From positions 1-11,925 of the forward strand of contig CALWWS010000172.1 in the NCBI GenBank assembly GCA_944385305.1: a DNA stretch of 11,925 nt, given 5' to 3'. The notes under the pieces were generated by a model, which was not told the origin of the DNA, made no database searches, and saw only the letters and a list, made by a program, of their open reading frames with translations. Below, piece after piece: positions 1 through 5,676 of the stretch. Both the position numbers and the translations under genes were made by a program. The DNA is from an uncultured Oscillospiraceae bacterium (lineage in GTDB: Bacteria > Bacillota > Clostridia > Oscillospirales > Oscillospiraceae). The first letter of the stretch is position 1; each line of letters opens with the position of its first letter.

Positions 1-589
1 CCACAGAGAGGTTAAAGTTGGTGATGTCCTCGTTGTTGTGCTTACAGTCGATAAACGCCAGGATATCCGGGTGATCCACCCGCAGAATTCCCATGTTGGC
101 GCCCCGGCGGGTGCCCCCCTGCTTGACAGCCTCGGTGGCGGCGTTAAAGACCTTCATGAAGGAGATGGGGCCGCTGGCCACGCCGCCGGTGGAGTTCACC
201 GTGGAGCCCTTGGGGCGCAGGCGGGAGAAGGAGAAGCCGGTGCCGCCGCCGCTTTTGTGGATCAGCGCGGCGTTTTTGATGGAGTCGAAGATATCCTCCA
301 TGGAGTCGGCCACCGGCAGCACAAAGCAGGCCGACAGCTGCCCCAGGGGACGGCCGGCGTTCATCAGGGTGGGGGAGTTGGGCAGAAAGTCCAGGTTGGT
401 CATCATCTCATAAAAAGAGGCCGCCGTGGCGGCCACGTCGGCCTTGGGGTCAAAGTGGAGATCGGCCTTGGCAATGGCGTCAGCCACCCGGTGAAATAGC
501 TCGTCCACCGTTTCAATGGGCTTTCCCTGCTCGTCCCGCATGAGGTAGCGGCGCTCCAGCACCGCCTTGGCATTTTCAGAAATGGGCAT
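1..589 (-). CDS. nrdJ: Adenosylcobalamin-dependent (class II) ribonucleoside-diphosphate reductase, N-terminal part, cut by window edge
   Basis: This gene makes deoxyribonucleotides from ribonucleotides with a B12-generated thiyl radical, so it needs no oxygen. Only the first 196 residues are here; the gene continues past base 1. The start is the ATG at 589, with AAGGAGA about 7 bases upstream. The translation begins [20 protein letters not shown] and shows the family blocks in order: [12 protein letters not shown], then [20 protein letters not shown] (the Cys of the redox pair sits in LSAC), [60 protein letters not shown] and [13 protein letters not shown] at the edge. Short spacing between the start and NSPTLMNAG, with no long ATP-cone domain ahead of it, fits NrdJ rather than NrdA or NrdD. 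No cobalamin riboswitch is visible in the short leader. The promoter is covered by predicted NrdR boxes. Confidence 0.93.
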   Translation of the reverse strand, partial: MPISENAKAVLERRYLMRDEQGKPIETVDELFHRVADAIAKADLHFDPKADVAATAASFYEMMTNLDFLPNSPTLMNAGRPLGQLSACFVLPVADSMEDIFDSIKNAALIHKSGGGTGFSFSRLRPKGSTVNSTGGVASGPISFMKVFNAATEAVKQGGTRRGANMGILRVDHPDILAFIDCKHNNEDITNFNLSV

Positions 590-616
590 GGTGTGCGTCT
601 CCTTCAACTGTGTTTG

Positions 617-632
617 ATACGATATATTGTAT
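617..632. promoter_or_regulatory. Predicted NrdR box 1
   Basis: The 16-bp sequence ATACGATATATTGTAT fits the NrdR-box consensus acaCwAtATaTwGtgt at the core C, A, AT, T and G positions. It lies inside a longer near-palindrome (TGATAC...GTATCA). It covers the -10 and likely start site of the nrdJ promoter, so bound NrdR-(d)ATP would block initiation. The match is seen; binding is inferred from the family. Confidence 0.72.
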
Positions 633-653
633 CATAGCCGCAGAATATGTCAA
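626..653 (-). promoter_or_regulatory. sigma-A type promoter of nrdJ
   Basis: On the minus strand a perfect -35 TTGACA (plus 648-653) lies 16 bp from a -10 TACAAT (plus 626-631). The -10 is preceded by TGA, which makes an extended -10. Transcription would start near 619, giving a leader of about 30 nt before the nrdJ ATG. Confidence 0.82.
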
Positions 654-663
654 CATATTGTTT
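648..663. promoter_or_regulatory. Predicted NrdR box 2
   Basis: TGTCAACATATTGTTT matches the NrdR-box core C-w-A-n-AT-a-T-w-G with one departure. It starts exactly 31 bp from box 1, which is three helical turns and the spacing known for tandem NrdR boxes. It covers the -35 of the nrdJ promoter and also the -35 zone of the divergent promoter. Confidence 0.7.
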
Positions 664-674
664 CTTGCTCCGGG

Positions 675-683
675 GAGAGAAAA
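675..683 (+). promoter_or_regulatory. Extended -10 promoter element, likely for the CPBP gene
   Basis: TGCTATAAT contains a perfect TATAAT (678-683) with an upstream TG. No good -35 is found; the 17-bp position (655-660) reads ATATTG and lies inside NrdR box 2. It would give a leader of about 120 nt before the preferred TTG start at 810. Confidence 0.5.
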
Positions 684-765
684 TTGCTATAATATTTTTT
701 GCAAAATGGATGGCTGTGCCGCCGATTTTGGCGCGGATAGGCTACATTTTTGAGGAGCTGTCCGA

Positions 766-783
766 TCCCGGCGGATGCCGGGA
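766..783 (+). other. Small perfect hairpin in the CPBP leader
   Basis: A 7-bp stem TCCCGGC/GCCGGGA with a GGAT tetraloop sits 11 nt before the Shine-Dalgarno at 795-801. It could stabilise the leader or be coincidental in GC-rich DNA. It carries no U-tract, so it is not a terminator. Confidence 0.4.
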
Positions 784-794
784 GGCGGCGTACC

Positions 795-801
795 GGGGAG
801 G
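795..801 (+). promoter_or_regulatory. Ribosome binding site that decides the CPBP start
   Basis: GGGGAGG lies 8 nt before a TTG at 810. The earlier in-frame TTG at 750 has no comparable site, only AGG, so 810 is preferred. Confidence 0.55.
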
Positions 802-809
802 CGAGGCGT

Positions 810-1757
810 TTGGCGCGGTATTCAGACAGGCTTTCCAACCAGCAGGCCGGGTATCTGCGGGAGCACTGCCAGCACTTTTCCGGCCTGGGCTGGGCGCTGT
901 TTGCCCAGATGGCCGCCATGATTGGGGTGCAGTGGGCGGTGCTCCTTCCGGTGCAGCTGCTGGCGCCGCCTATGCTGCACAGCCCCGTGTTTCTCTGGGG
1001 GCTCTCCGTGGCCTCCTGCTACGGGGTGGGGGCGCCTTTGTTCTTTCTGCTGGCCCGGCGGCAGCCCGTTCCCCCGCCGGAGGGGCGGCCGGCTCCACTG
1101 AGGCCGGGACGCTTTTTGCAGGTGTATGTCATCGGTCTGTCGGCCATGTATCTGGTGAACCTGGCCACCCAGTGGCTGATGGCGCTGGTGGGCTTTCTCC
1201 GGGGGGAGGCGGTGGTCAATCCGGTGCTGGAGACGGCGGGCTACCCCGTGGCCCTCAACCTGCTGCTGGGGTGCGTCATCGCCCCGGTGGTGGAGGAGCT
1301 AATGTTCCGCCGGGTGCTCCTGGAGCGGCTGCGCCCCTACGGGGAGCGGTTTGCCGCCCTAGCCTCCGCGCTGTGCTTTGCCCTGTTTCACGGAAATTTC
1401 CACCAGTTCTTTTACGCCTTTGCCCTGGGGGTGGTCTTTGCCTATGTGGTGCTCAAGACCCGCTGCCTGTGGCAAGTGGTGCTTCTCCACGCCATGGTCA
1501 ACGGGATCTACGCCGGCCTGACGCCTCTGGCGGAGCGGGCGGGGGCCTGGGGTGCGGCGGCCCTGGGGCTGTTTATCCTGGCGGCTGTCGTGCTGGGCCT
1601 TGTCTTTTTCCTGGTTCTGCGCCGGCGGATCTGGTGGCGGATGGGTGGAACGGACTTATCTGAGGGACGCATATGGGCCCTGTTCTTCCACAATCCCGGG
1701 GTGATTTTCTTCTGCCTTCTGGCAGCGGCGCTGGCGGCCACCTATCTGGCGGCGTGA
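810..1757 (+). CDS. CPBP-family intramembrane glutamic endopeptidase (Rce1/CAAX-type)
   Basis: This is a polytopic membrane protein of 315 residues. The CPBP signature is complete in the second half: motif 1 VVEELMFRR (E162, E163, R167), motif 2 CFALFHGN (H194) and motif 3 LLHAMVNG (H227, N231). Hydrophobic segments lie near 28-52, 58-82, 104-128, 147-161, 181-194, 199-215, 220-237 and two more toward the C-terminus, where the last 70 residues are also strongly hydrophobic. In Firmicutes such proteins process or protect against peptides, cleave anti-sigma factors or act in envelope stress; the substrate here is unknown. The start is uncertain: TTG at 810 has a good Shine-Dalgarno and gives MARYSDRLSNQQ, whereas TTG at 750 would add 20 Arg-rich residues with no RBS. 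The gene is monocistronic, divergent from nrdJ and closed by a terminator. Confidence 0.85.
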   Translation: MARYSDRLSNQQAGYLREHCQHFSGLGWALFAQMAAMIGVQWAVLLPVQLLAPPMLHSPVFLWGLSVASCYGVGAPLFFLLARRQPVPPPEGRPAPLRPGRFLQVYVIGLSAMYLVNLATQWLMALVGFLRGEAVVNPVLETAGYPVALNLLLGCVIAPVVEELMFRRVLLERLRPYGERFAALASALCFALFHGNFHQFFYAFALGVVFAYVVLKTRCLWQVVLLHAMVNGIYAGLTPLAERAGAWGAAALGLFILAAVVLGLVFFLVLRRRIWWRMGGTDLSEGRIWALFFHNPGVIFFCLLAAALAATYLAA

Positions 1758-1780
1758 GCTTGGGACGGAAAATCTGAATC

Positions 1781-1818
1781 AAAAAGAGGTGCCGCACAGA
1801 AGGCGGCACCCCTTTTTT
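1781..1818. terminator. Bidirectional intrinsic terminator between CPBP gene and deacetylase gene
   Basis: A perfect 8-bp stem GGTGCCGC (1788-1795)/GCGGCACC (1803-1810) has a 7-nt loop. On the plus strand it is followed by CC and six T. On the minus strand it is followed by TC and five T. It separates convergent genes; the stop codon of the deacetylase lies in the plus-strand T-tract. Confidence 0.9.
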
Positions 1819-2608
1819 ATGGGTAGGCATTCCAGTAGACGCTCCCGTCCTCCAGAGAGATACCCCGGGCGGCGAAGAGCTCCTCCACCGTGCAGAACAG
1901 ATAACCCTGCTGGTGGAGAGTGTCCACGACCTGAAGGGCAGCGTCCACCGAGGCGGGAAAGATATCATGCATGAGGATGATGGAGCCGTCCCGGGCCTGA
2001 GAGACAATCTGCTCCACCTCCCGGGCGGTATTCTGATCCTTCCAGTCCTCCGGGTCGATGGACCAGAGAATAATGGGGCACTGGGCCCACTGTTTCACAC
2101 TCTCGTCCAGCATGCCGTAGGGGGGGCGCAGAAGAAAGTGGTTGTGGCCCAGCACCTCCTCCAGCAGGGTGCGGGTGCGGGCAACCTGGGCATCAAAGTC
2201 CGTTTGGTTAAGGTCGGTGAGCTTTACGTGGTCATAGGTGTGGATGCCGATCTGGTGCCCCTCCTGGTCCATGCGCTGCACCACGTCCCGATTATTTTCC
2301 ACCTGGGCGCCGATAAGGAAGAAGGTGGCGTGTACCCCCCGCTGGGCCAGGCCGTCCAGCAGGGCAGTGGTGGTGGAGCGGCGGGGACCGTCATCAAAGG
2401 TAAGGGCAACCAGTTTGGTCTGCTCCCCGCCGGCAGAGGGAGAAGAAGATGTCTCCGGGAACCCGTCCAGTCCGGAGTCGGCCTGGACAGCGGGGGAGCG
2501 GTCGGCAGATATGCCCGCCAGCTCTATGCAGGCTGCCACAGCCAGAAAGAGCAGCAGCGCGGCCAGACAGACTGCCTGTCCGGCCCGCCGCAGGTGAGGT
2601 GTTTTCAT
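1817..2608 (-). CDS. Membrane-anchored or lipoprotein polysaccharide deacetylase (NodB domain, CE4)
   Basis: This predicted metal-dependent N-deacetylase of 263 residues would act on peptidoglycan or another N-acetylated wall polymer outside the membrane. The N-terminus has basic residues, a hydrophobic run to about residue 26 and a lipobox-like VAAC with Cys27, so it is either a lipoprotein or a signal-anchored protein. After a Ser-rich linker the CE4 motifs follow in order: TFDDGP (D72, D73), HTYDH (H123, H127 as metal ligands), RPPYG (from R161), LWSIDPEDW and ILMHD (H214). All catalytic residues are present. The ATG at 2608 follows GGCGG 6 nt upstream; the in-frame ATG at 2638 adds 10 residues but has no Shine-Dalgarno. 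It is the last gene of the vanW-DUF2461-deacetylase run. The exact polymer cannot be read from the sequence. Confidence 0.9.
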   Translation of the reverse strand: MKTPHLRRAGQAVCLAALLLFLAVAACIELAGISADRSPAVQADSGLDGFPETSSSPSAGGEQTKLVALTFDDGPRRSTTTALLDGLAQRGVHATFFLIGAQVENNRDVVQRMDQEGHQIGIHTYDHVKLTDLNQTDFDAQVARTRTLLEEVLGHNHFLLRPPYGMLDESVKQWAQCPIILWSIDPEDWKDQNTAREVEQIVSQARDGSIILMHDIFPASVDAALQVVDTLHQQGYLFCTVEELFAARGISLEDGSVYWNAYP

Positions 2609-2707
2609 TGCTGTCCGCCGCCTTTCCCGGTATTTCATCGCTAGTATGTGCCGGGAGCGGCAGGGATTGCACTGTAAATTTTGTTATTGAGGCCCTCTTC
2701 CCAGCGC

Positions 2708-3382
2708 CTATCCCCGGGGATCGGGGTCGGCCTGTACCTCCAGCAGGTAGCGGTAGATAGGCAGAAGCTGCTCAAAGCCCTGATACAAAACATCAGCCAG
2801 CTGAGGAGACCAGAGCAGAGCTTCGTGGGGGGCAGCGTGAGTGAGGGCAAAGGTTTTTTTCTGATACCAGGGAGCCAGCAGCTTGGAGGGAGCGGCCAGA
2901 GGGCGCTTGTAGTCCTCCCCCTCCAGCACAAAGGTGTCCTGCCGGACGAAGGCACGGGCCAGCTTTTCAAAGGGCTTGGGCTGGCGATCCAGCCGGGCGC
3001 GGAACTTGGCCATGGTGACGGGGGGCGCCATCCAGAAGCCCAGCCCGTAGGAGTAGCCCTCCGGCTCCAGCTCAAACCAGAACACGCTCTCCCCGGCCTG
3101 GTTTTCCGCAGGGCGGCCGATGCTCCACCACAGGTGGTCCTTGTAGGGCCCCCGGCCGTGGAGCCGCCGGGCGTCCCGGTAGATGCGGGAGACCCGGCAG
3201 ACCAGATCCAGATCTCCGTGGTTATCCAGCAAGCGCCTGTATATCTCCCCCGAGAGGTCCTTCATAGGCTGCTGCAGCAAGGTCAGGTAGTCCTGCTTGT
3301 GGGCCTCGAACCAGGCCTTTTCGTTGTTGAAGCGGATACCCCACAAAAAGTCGATGACCGAGGGGGAAAAGCCGTTGAACAT
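2708..3382 (-). CDS. DUF2461 (TIGR02453-type) family protein
   Basis: This is a soluble protein of 224 residues that matches the DUF2461 family in length and pattern. It starts MFNGFSPSVIDFLWGIRFNN, has the WFEAHKQDY segment, then the family core CRVSRIYRDARRLHGRGPYK (residues 62-81) and later the W/F-rich strand FWFELEPEGYSYGLGFWM. No enzymatic function is established for this widespread family, and none is claimed here. The ATG at 3382 has AAGGAG 8 nt upstream; the frame is open further upstream, but that part is low-complexity and overlaps the vanW tail, so it is not coding. It lies 82 bp after vanW and about 100 bp (or 69 bp to the longer deacetylase start) before the deacetylase, with no promoter seen in either gap, so co-transcription is likely. 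Confidence 0.87.
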   Translation of the reverse strand: MFNGFSPSVIDFLWGIRFNNEKAWFEAHKQDYLTLLQQPMKDLSGEIYRRLLDNHGDLDLVCRVSRIYRDARRLHGRGPYKDHLWWSIGRPAENQAGESVFWFELEPEGYSYGLGFWMAPPVTMAKFRARLDRQPKPFEKLARAFVRQDTFVLEGEDYKRPLAAPSKLLAPWYQKKTFALTHAAPHEALLWSPQLADVLYQGFEQLLPIYRYLLEVQADPDPRG

Positions 3383-3418
3383 GGAGCTCACTCCTTGTGT
3401 TTTCTGTGCCGCGCCAAG

Positions 3419-3444
3419 CGCCCCCCGCCGTGAGGCAGGGGGCG
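3419..3444 (-). terminator. GC-rich hairpin after vanW, possible partial terminator or RNA-stability element
   Basis: Arms of 11 bp (3419-3429 and 3434-3444) enclose a 4-nt loop. Read on the plus strand there is one C/A mismatch; in minus-strand RNA this becomes a U-G pair, so the stem is intact only in the vanW transcript. Only CUU follows, not a U-tract. It would therefore reduce rather than stop transcription into DUF2461, or protect the upstream mRNA. Confidence 0.5.
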
Positions 3445-3464
3445 TTGTGTGCGGTGGTAAAACC

Positions 3465-5450
3465 CTATGCCGCAGGGGGCTGGGAGGCGCTGCTTCCGCC
3501 GGTCTCTGACGGAGCGGGGGATTGGCTCTGGGGCGGCTGGGAGGCCGCCGCCTCATTGCTCTCCACCGGTGCAGGGGACTGGCTGGAGCTGGCCGACGGG
3601 GCGGGGGTGGGAGAGGACTCCACAGGCTCCATCCCCGGGCCGTTTTCCGGCGTGGTGCTGGGGGAGGGGGCGGCGCTCTCCGACGGGGAGGGGCTGGCCG
3701 ACTCCGAAGGCGAAGGACTGGCCGAGGGGGAAGGGCTGGCCGACGGAGAGTGAGAGGGACTGGCCGAGGGATCGGTACTGGGCGAAGGCGAGGGAGAGGG
3801 GGTGACCACCGGGGTCTCGGTACGCAGGCCGGTGGAGGTGTTGATGCCCAGGCGGGCCGCGTCGGCAGGATTGTAGTAATACACTGGGTTGGAGGGGGAG
3901 TAGGTGTCCTTGTGGAGGAAGATGGTGTCTACCGTGTTGCCGTCGGCGTCAACCAGCTTCTGGTAGACCTCCACGGTGATGCCGTTGTAGCGGGCGTACT
4001 CCGGATCGCGCACCGGGTCGCCCCCTACCGGCACCTTGTTGGCGTCCGGCTTGTAGATGTTCTGATAGGCCACGGTGCTCAGGGTCACGCTGTAGGGCTC
4101 CCCGTGGATGCCGGTGGTATCCGTGCCGTAGATGGTGACATGCAGTCGGTGGCTGCTGTCCTGATAGCATTCAATCTTAATGGGATATTCCGTGTTGTTC
4201 TTGAAGCGGTAGTCCAGCGAGTCGCTGTACACTGTGGCGTCGGTGCCCACCACGGGCATGTAGCCGCTGTTGTACTTATGCTTGTTGCGCTCCACAATCT
4301 CCAGATTGGCCTTCAGGGTGGTCCAGTACAGGGTGGAGGAGAGCTGGCAGATGCCGCCGGCGGTGGTGTCGATATTCTTGCCGCCGATGTAGGCTCCCGC
4401 CTTCTTGTAGCCGCCCGCCACGGTGTAGGGGCCGGCCAGGGCGTTGTAGGAGAACTCCTCGCCGGGCAGCAAAATGGTGCCGTTGACCCGGCTGGCCGCC
4501 AGATCAATGTTGTACCAGCGGGTGGAGGGCCCGGCGCAGGTGGTGGTGGAGGTGCCCAGCACGTCGGCAAAGAGCTTTTCGCTCAGCTGCTCGGTGGTGA
4601 GATCGGGCTGGGTAAAGGTCAGGGGGACAGTGCACTGCTCCCCCTCGGCGGTCTGCTCCAGAGCGGTGCGGGCGGCGTCTATGTCGAAGCTGACGCCGGT
4701 GACCGAGGGGACAATCTCCTTGGTTTCCGCGTCCAGGTAAGCGTCTGCCGGCTCCACATAGAGCTGGTCATAGATGGCCTGGAGGTCGGGCTCGGCGGGA
4801 GGGGCGTTGGTGATCTGGGCCTCCACCGGGGCGGCGGGTGTCTCGCCGGCGAGCAGCTGGGCGGCCTGCTCCTCCAGTGCGGTCTGGAGGGCGGCGGTAT
4901 CCAGGCTGCGGCCGGTACGGCCCTTGTGGAAGATGAGAGCGTCCTCAGTCTGCTCCCAGGTGGTCTGAGCCTCCGGGTCTCCGCAGTCTGCCGCCGCCTG
5001 ATTTACCGCGTCGGGAGTCTGGGAAAGTACCACCGGGGCGTCGGTGTTCGCGCCCCCTAGAAGGGCGGAGAGGTACTGGCCGCCCCGGACCAGGAAGGAG
5101 CCGCTCTGGGCGTCGGCCGCCGCCTGGACGGCGGAGGCGGCGTCCACCGTAAAGCTGCTGCCCGGCACGGTATAGCTCTTCCCGCCGCTGGTAAACTCAA
5201 CGCTCAGCTCGGCCAGACGGGTGTCCAGCTCCTGGGTGACGGTTTGGACAGCTTGCTCCTGGGACATGCTGCCCACGCTGACGCCCAGCACCCTGGTGTT
5301 GGGCAGCAGCTTTCCGCTGCCGGCCATGGCGCACAGGGACAGGTAGCCCGCTGCCAGGGCGGCAATAATTACAATAATGACGATCAGGGCAATTCGCGGC
5401 CCCCGGCGCTTTGCATCGGGCAGGACCCGCTTTCCCTCTTGATTTTCCAT
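3465..5450 (-). CDS. VanW family protein with PG-binding-like domains and Ser/Pro-rich C-terminal tail
   Basis: This is a large extracytoplasmic, membrane-anchored protein of 661 residues. Residues 1-18 are charged and cytoplasmic, followed by a single TM helix near 19-42. Residues about 50-300 hold two repeats resembling the PG_binding_4 domain that precedes VanW in many Firmicutes. The VanW domain spans about 298-440, with RVNGTILLPGEEFSYN and the hallmark TAGGICQLSSTLYWTTLKAN, ending in DYRFKNNTEYPIKI. A beta-rich G5-like region follows (about 455-525). The last 114 residues are almost all Ser, Pro, Ala, Thr and Glu and probably span the wall. The start at ATG 5450 has GGGAG 10 nt upstream; the frame stays open further back but crosses the promoter. 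VanW is named for vancomycin clusters, but no van resistance gene is nearby, so a general wall role is more likely. It is the first gene of an envelope operon. Confidence 0.9.
   Translation of the reverse strand: MENQEGKRVLPDAKRRGPRIALIVIIVIIAALAAGYLSLCAMAGSGKLLPNTRVLGVSVGSMSQEQAVQTVTQELDTRLAELSVEFTSGGKSYTVPGSSFTVDAASAVQAAADAQSGSFLVRGGQYLSALLGGANTDAPVVLSQTPDAVNQAAADCGDPEAQTTWEQTEDALIFHKGRTGRSLDTAALQTALEEQAAQLLAGETPAAPVEAQITNAPPAEPDLQAIYDQLYVEPADAYLDAETKEIVPSVTGVSFDIDAARTALEQTAEGEQCTVPLTFTQPDLTTEQLSEKLFADVLGTSTTTCAGPSTRWYNIDLAASRVNGTILLPGEEFSYNALAGPYTVAGGYKKAGAYIGGKNIDTTAGGICQLSSTLYWTTLKANLEIVERNKHKYNSGYMPVVGTDATVYSDSLDYRFKNNTEYPIKIECYQDSSHRLHVTIYGTDTTGIHGEPYSVTLSTVAYQNIYKPDANKVPVGGDPVRDPEYARYNGITVEVYQKLVDADGNTVDTIFLHKDTYSPSNPVYYYNPADAARLGINTSTGLRTETPVVTPSPSPSPSTDPSASPSHSPSASPSPSASPSPSESASPSPSESAAPSPSTTPENGPGMEPVESSPTPAPSASSSQSPAPVESNEAAASQPPQSQSPAPSETGGSSASQPPAA
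3648..3803 (-). repeat. Degenerate SPS(A/E)-type coding repeat in the vanW tail
   Basis: About 52 codons encode runs of SPSPS, SPSAS and SPSES units, with imperfect 12- to 18-bp DNA repeats such as gccgagggg/gccgacgga on the plus strand. The unit is degenerate and stays in frame, as expected for a low-complexity linker; length variation between strains would be likely. Confidence 0.75.
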
Positions 5451-5492
5451 ATCTTCAACACTCCCATGAGGTGAAATCCCAAATATAGTAAC

Positions 5493-5521
5493 ATTATAGT
5501 TTCTCCGGGCCAGAAAAGCAA
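5493..5521 (-). promoter_or_regulatory. sigma-A type promoter of the vanW operon
   Basis: On the minus strand -35 TTGCTT (plus 5516-5521) is 17 bp from a perfect -10 TATAAT (plus 5493-5498). The 5' leader would be about 35 nt. A WalR-like direct repeat abuts the -35 on its upstream side. Confidence 0.8.
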
Positions 5522-5537
5522 TTACAGAACGGTTACA
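5521..5537 (-). promoter_or_regulatory. Predicted WalR (YycF) box in the vanW/XpaC-like intergenic region
   Basis: The minus strand reads TGTAAC-CGTTC-TGTAAT, an exact fit to the published WalR consensus TGTWAH-N5-TGTWAH. The promoter-proximal half touches the vanW -35 box. A third TGTAAA copy lies 10 bp further upstream (plus 5548-5553) and coincides with the -35 of the divergent gene. The match is seen; regulation by WalRK is inferred, and the regulator is not in this window. Confidence 0.6.
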
Positions 5538-5547
5538 CACCGGGTGC

Positions 5548-5576
5548 TTTACACGCCGGACATTTCGCGGTATGAT
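5548..5576 (+). promoter_or_regulatory. sigma-A type promoter of the XpaC-like gene
   Basis: -35 TTTACA (5548-5553) and -10 TATGAT (5571-5576) are separated by 17 bp. The first in-frame ATG (5572) lies inside this -10, so the protein must start downstream. The leader to the ATG at 5677 is about 95 nt. Confidence 0.7.
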
Positions 5577-5676
5577 AAAGCATACCCTTTTTGACGGGCG
5601 AAAAAAGCGATTCCGGCGGGGAAATTCCTCCCGGATACGCGAAGAAAGAGGCAGGCTTAGAGAGGAAGGTGGGCGC

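Noticed and set aside
590..646. Possible cobalamin riboswitch before the B12-dependent reductase
   Set aside because: The leader after the predicted start site is only about 30 nt, too short for a riboswitch aptamer, and no B12-box-like sequence is seen.
647..1663. A 338-codon plus-strand frame overlapping the CPBP gene
   Set aside because: Its product is Gly/Ala/Pro-rich without TM pattern, and it would begin inside the promoter region; the CPBP frame has all three catalytic motifs.
2639..2707. Possible promoter between DUF2461 and the deacetylase
   Set aside because: A TTTACA is present on the minus strand but no -10 lies at 15-19 bp from it.
3383..3556. N-terminal extension of the DUF2461 frame
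   Set aside because: The added residues are Arg/Pro-rich, overlap the end of vanW and the hairpin, and the internal ATG at 3382 has a clear Shine-Dalgarno.
3648..3803. Possible CRISPR or tandem repeat array
   Set aside because: The repeats are short, degenerate and in frame, and encode the Ser/Pro tail; there are no spacers of regular length.
3522..5060. A 512-codon plus-strand open frame opposite vanW
   Set aside because: Product is Gly/Arg/Val low complexity without RBS or family motif; the VanW reading explains the region.
3465..5450. Vancomycin resistance cluster suggested by VanW
   Set aside because: No vanA/B ligase, vanH, vanX, vanY or vanRS is in the window; VanW domains are widespread in Firmicutes wall proteins without resistance roles.
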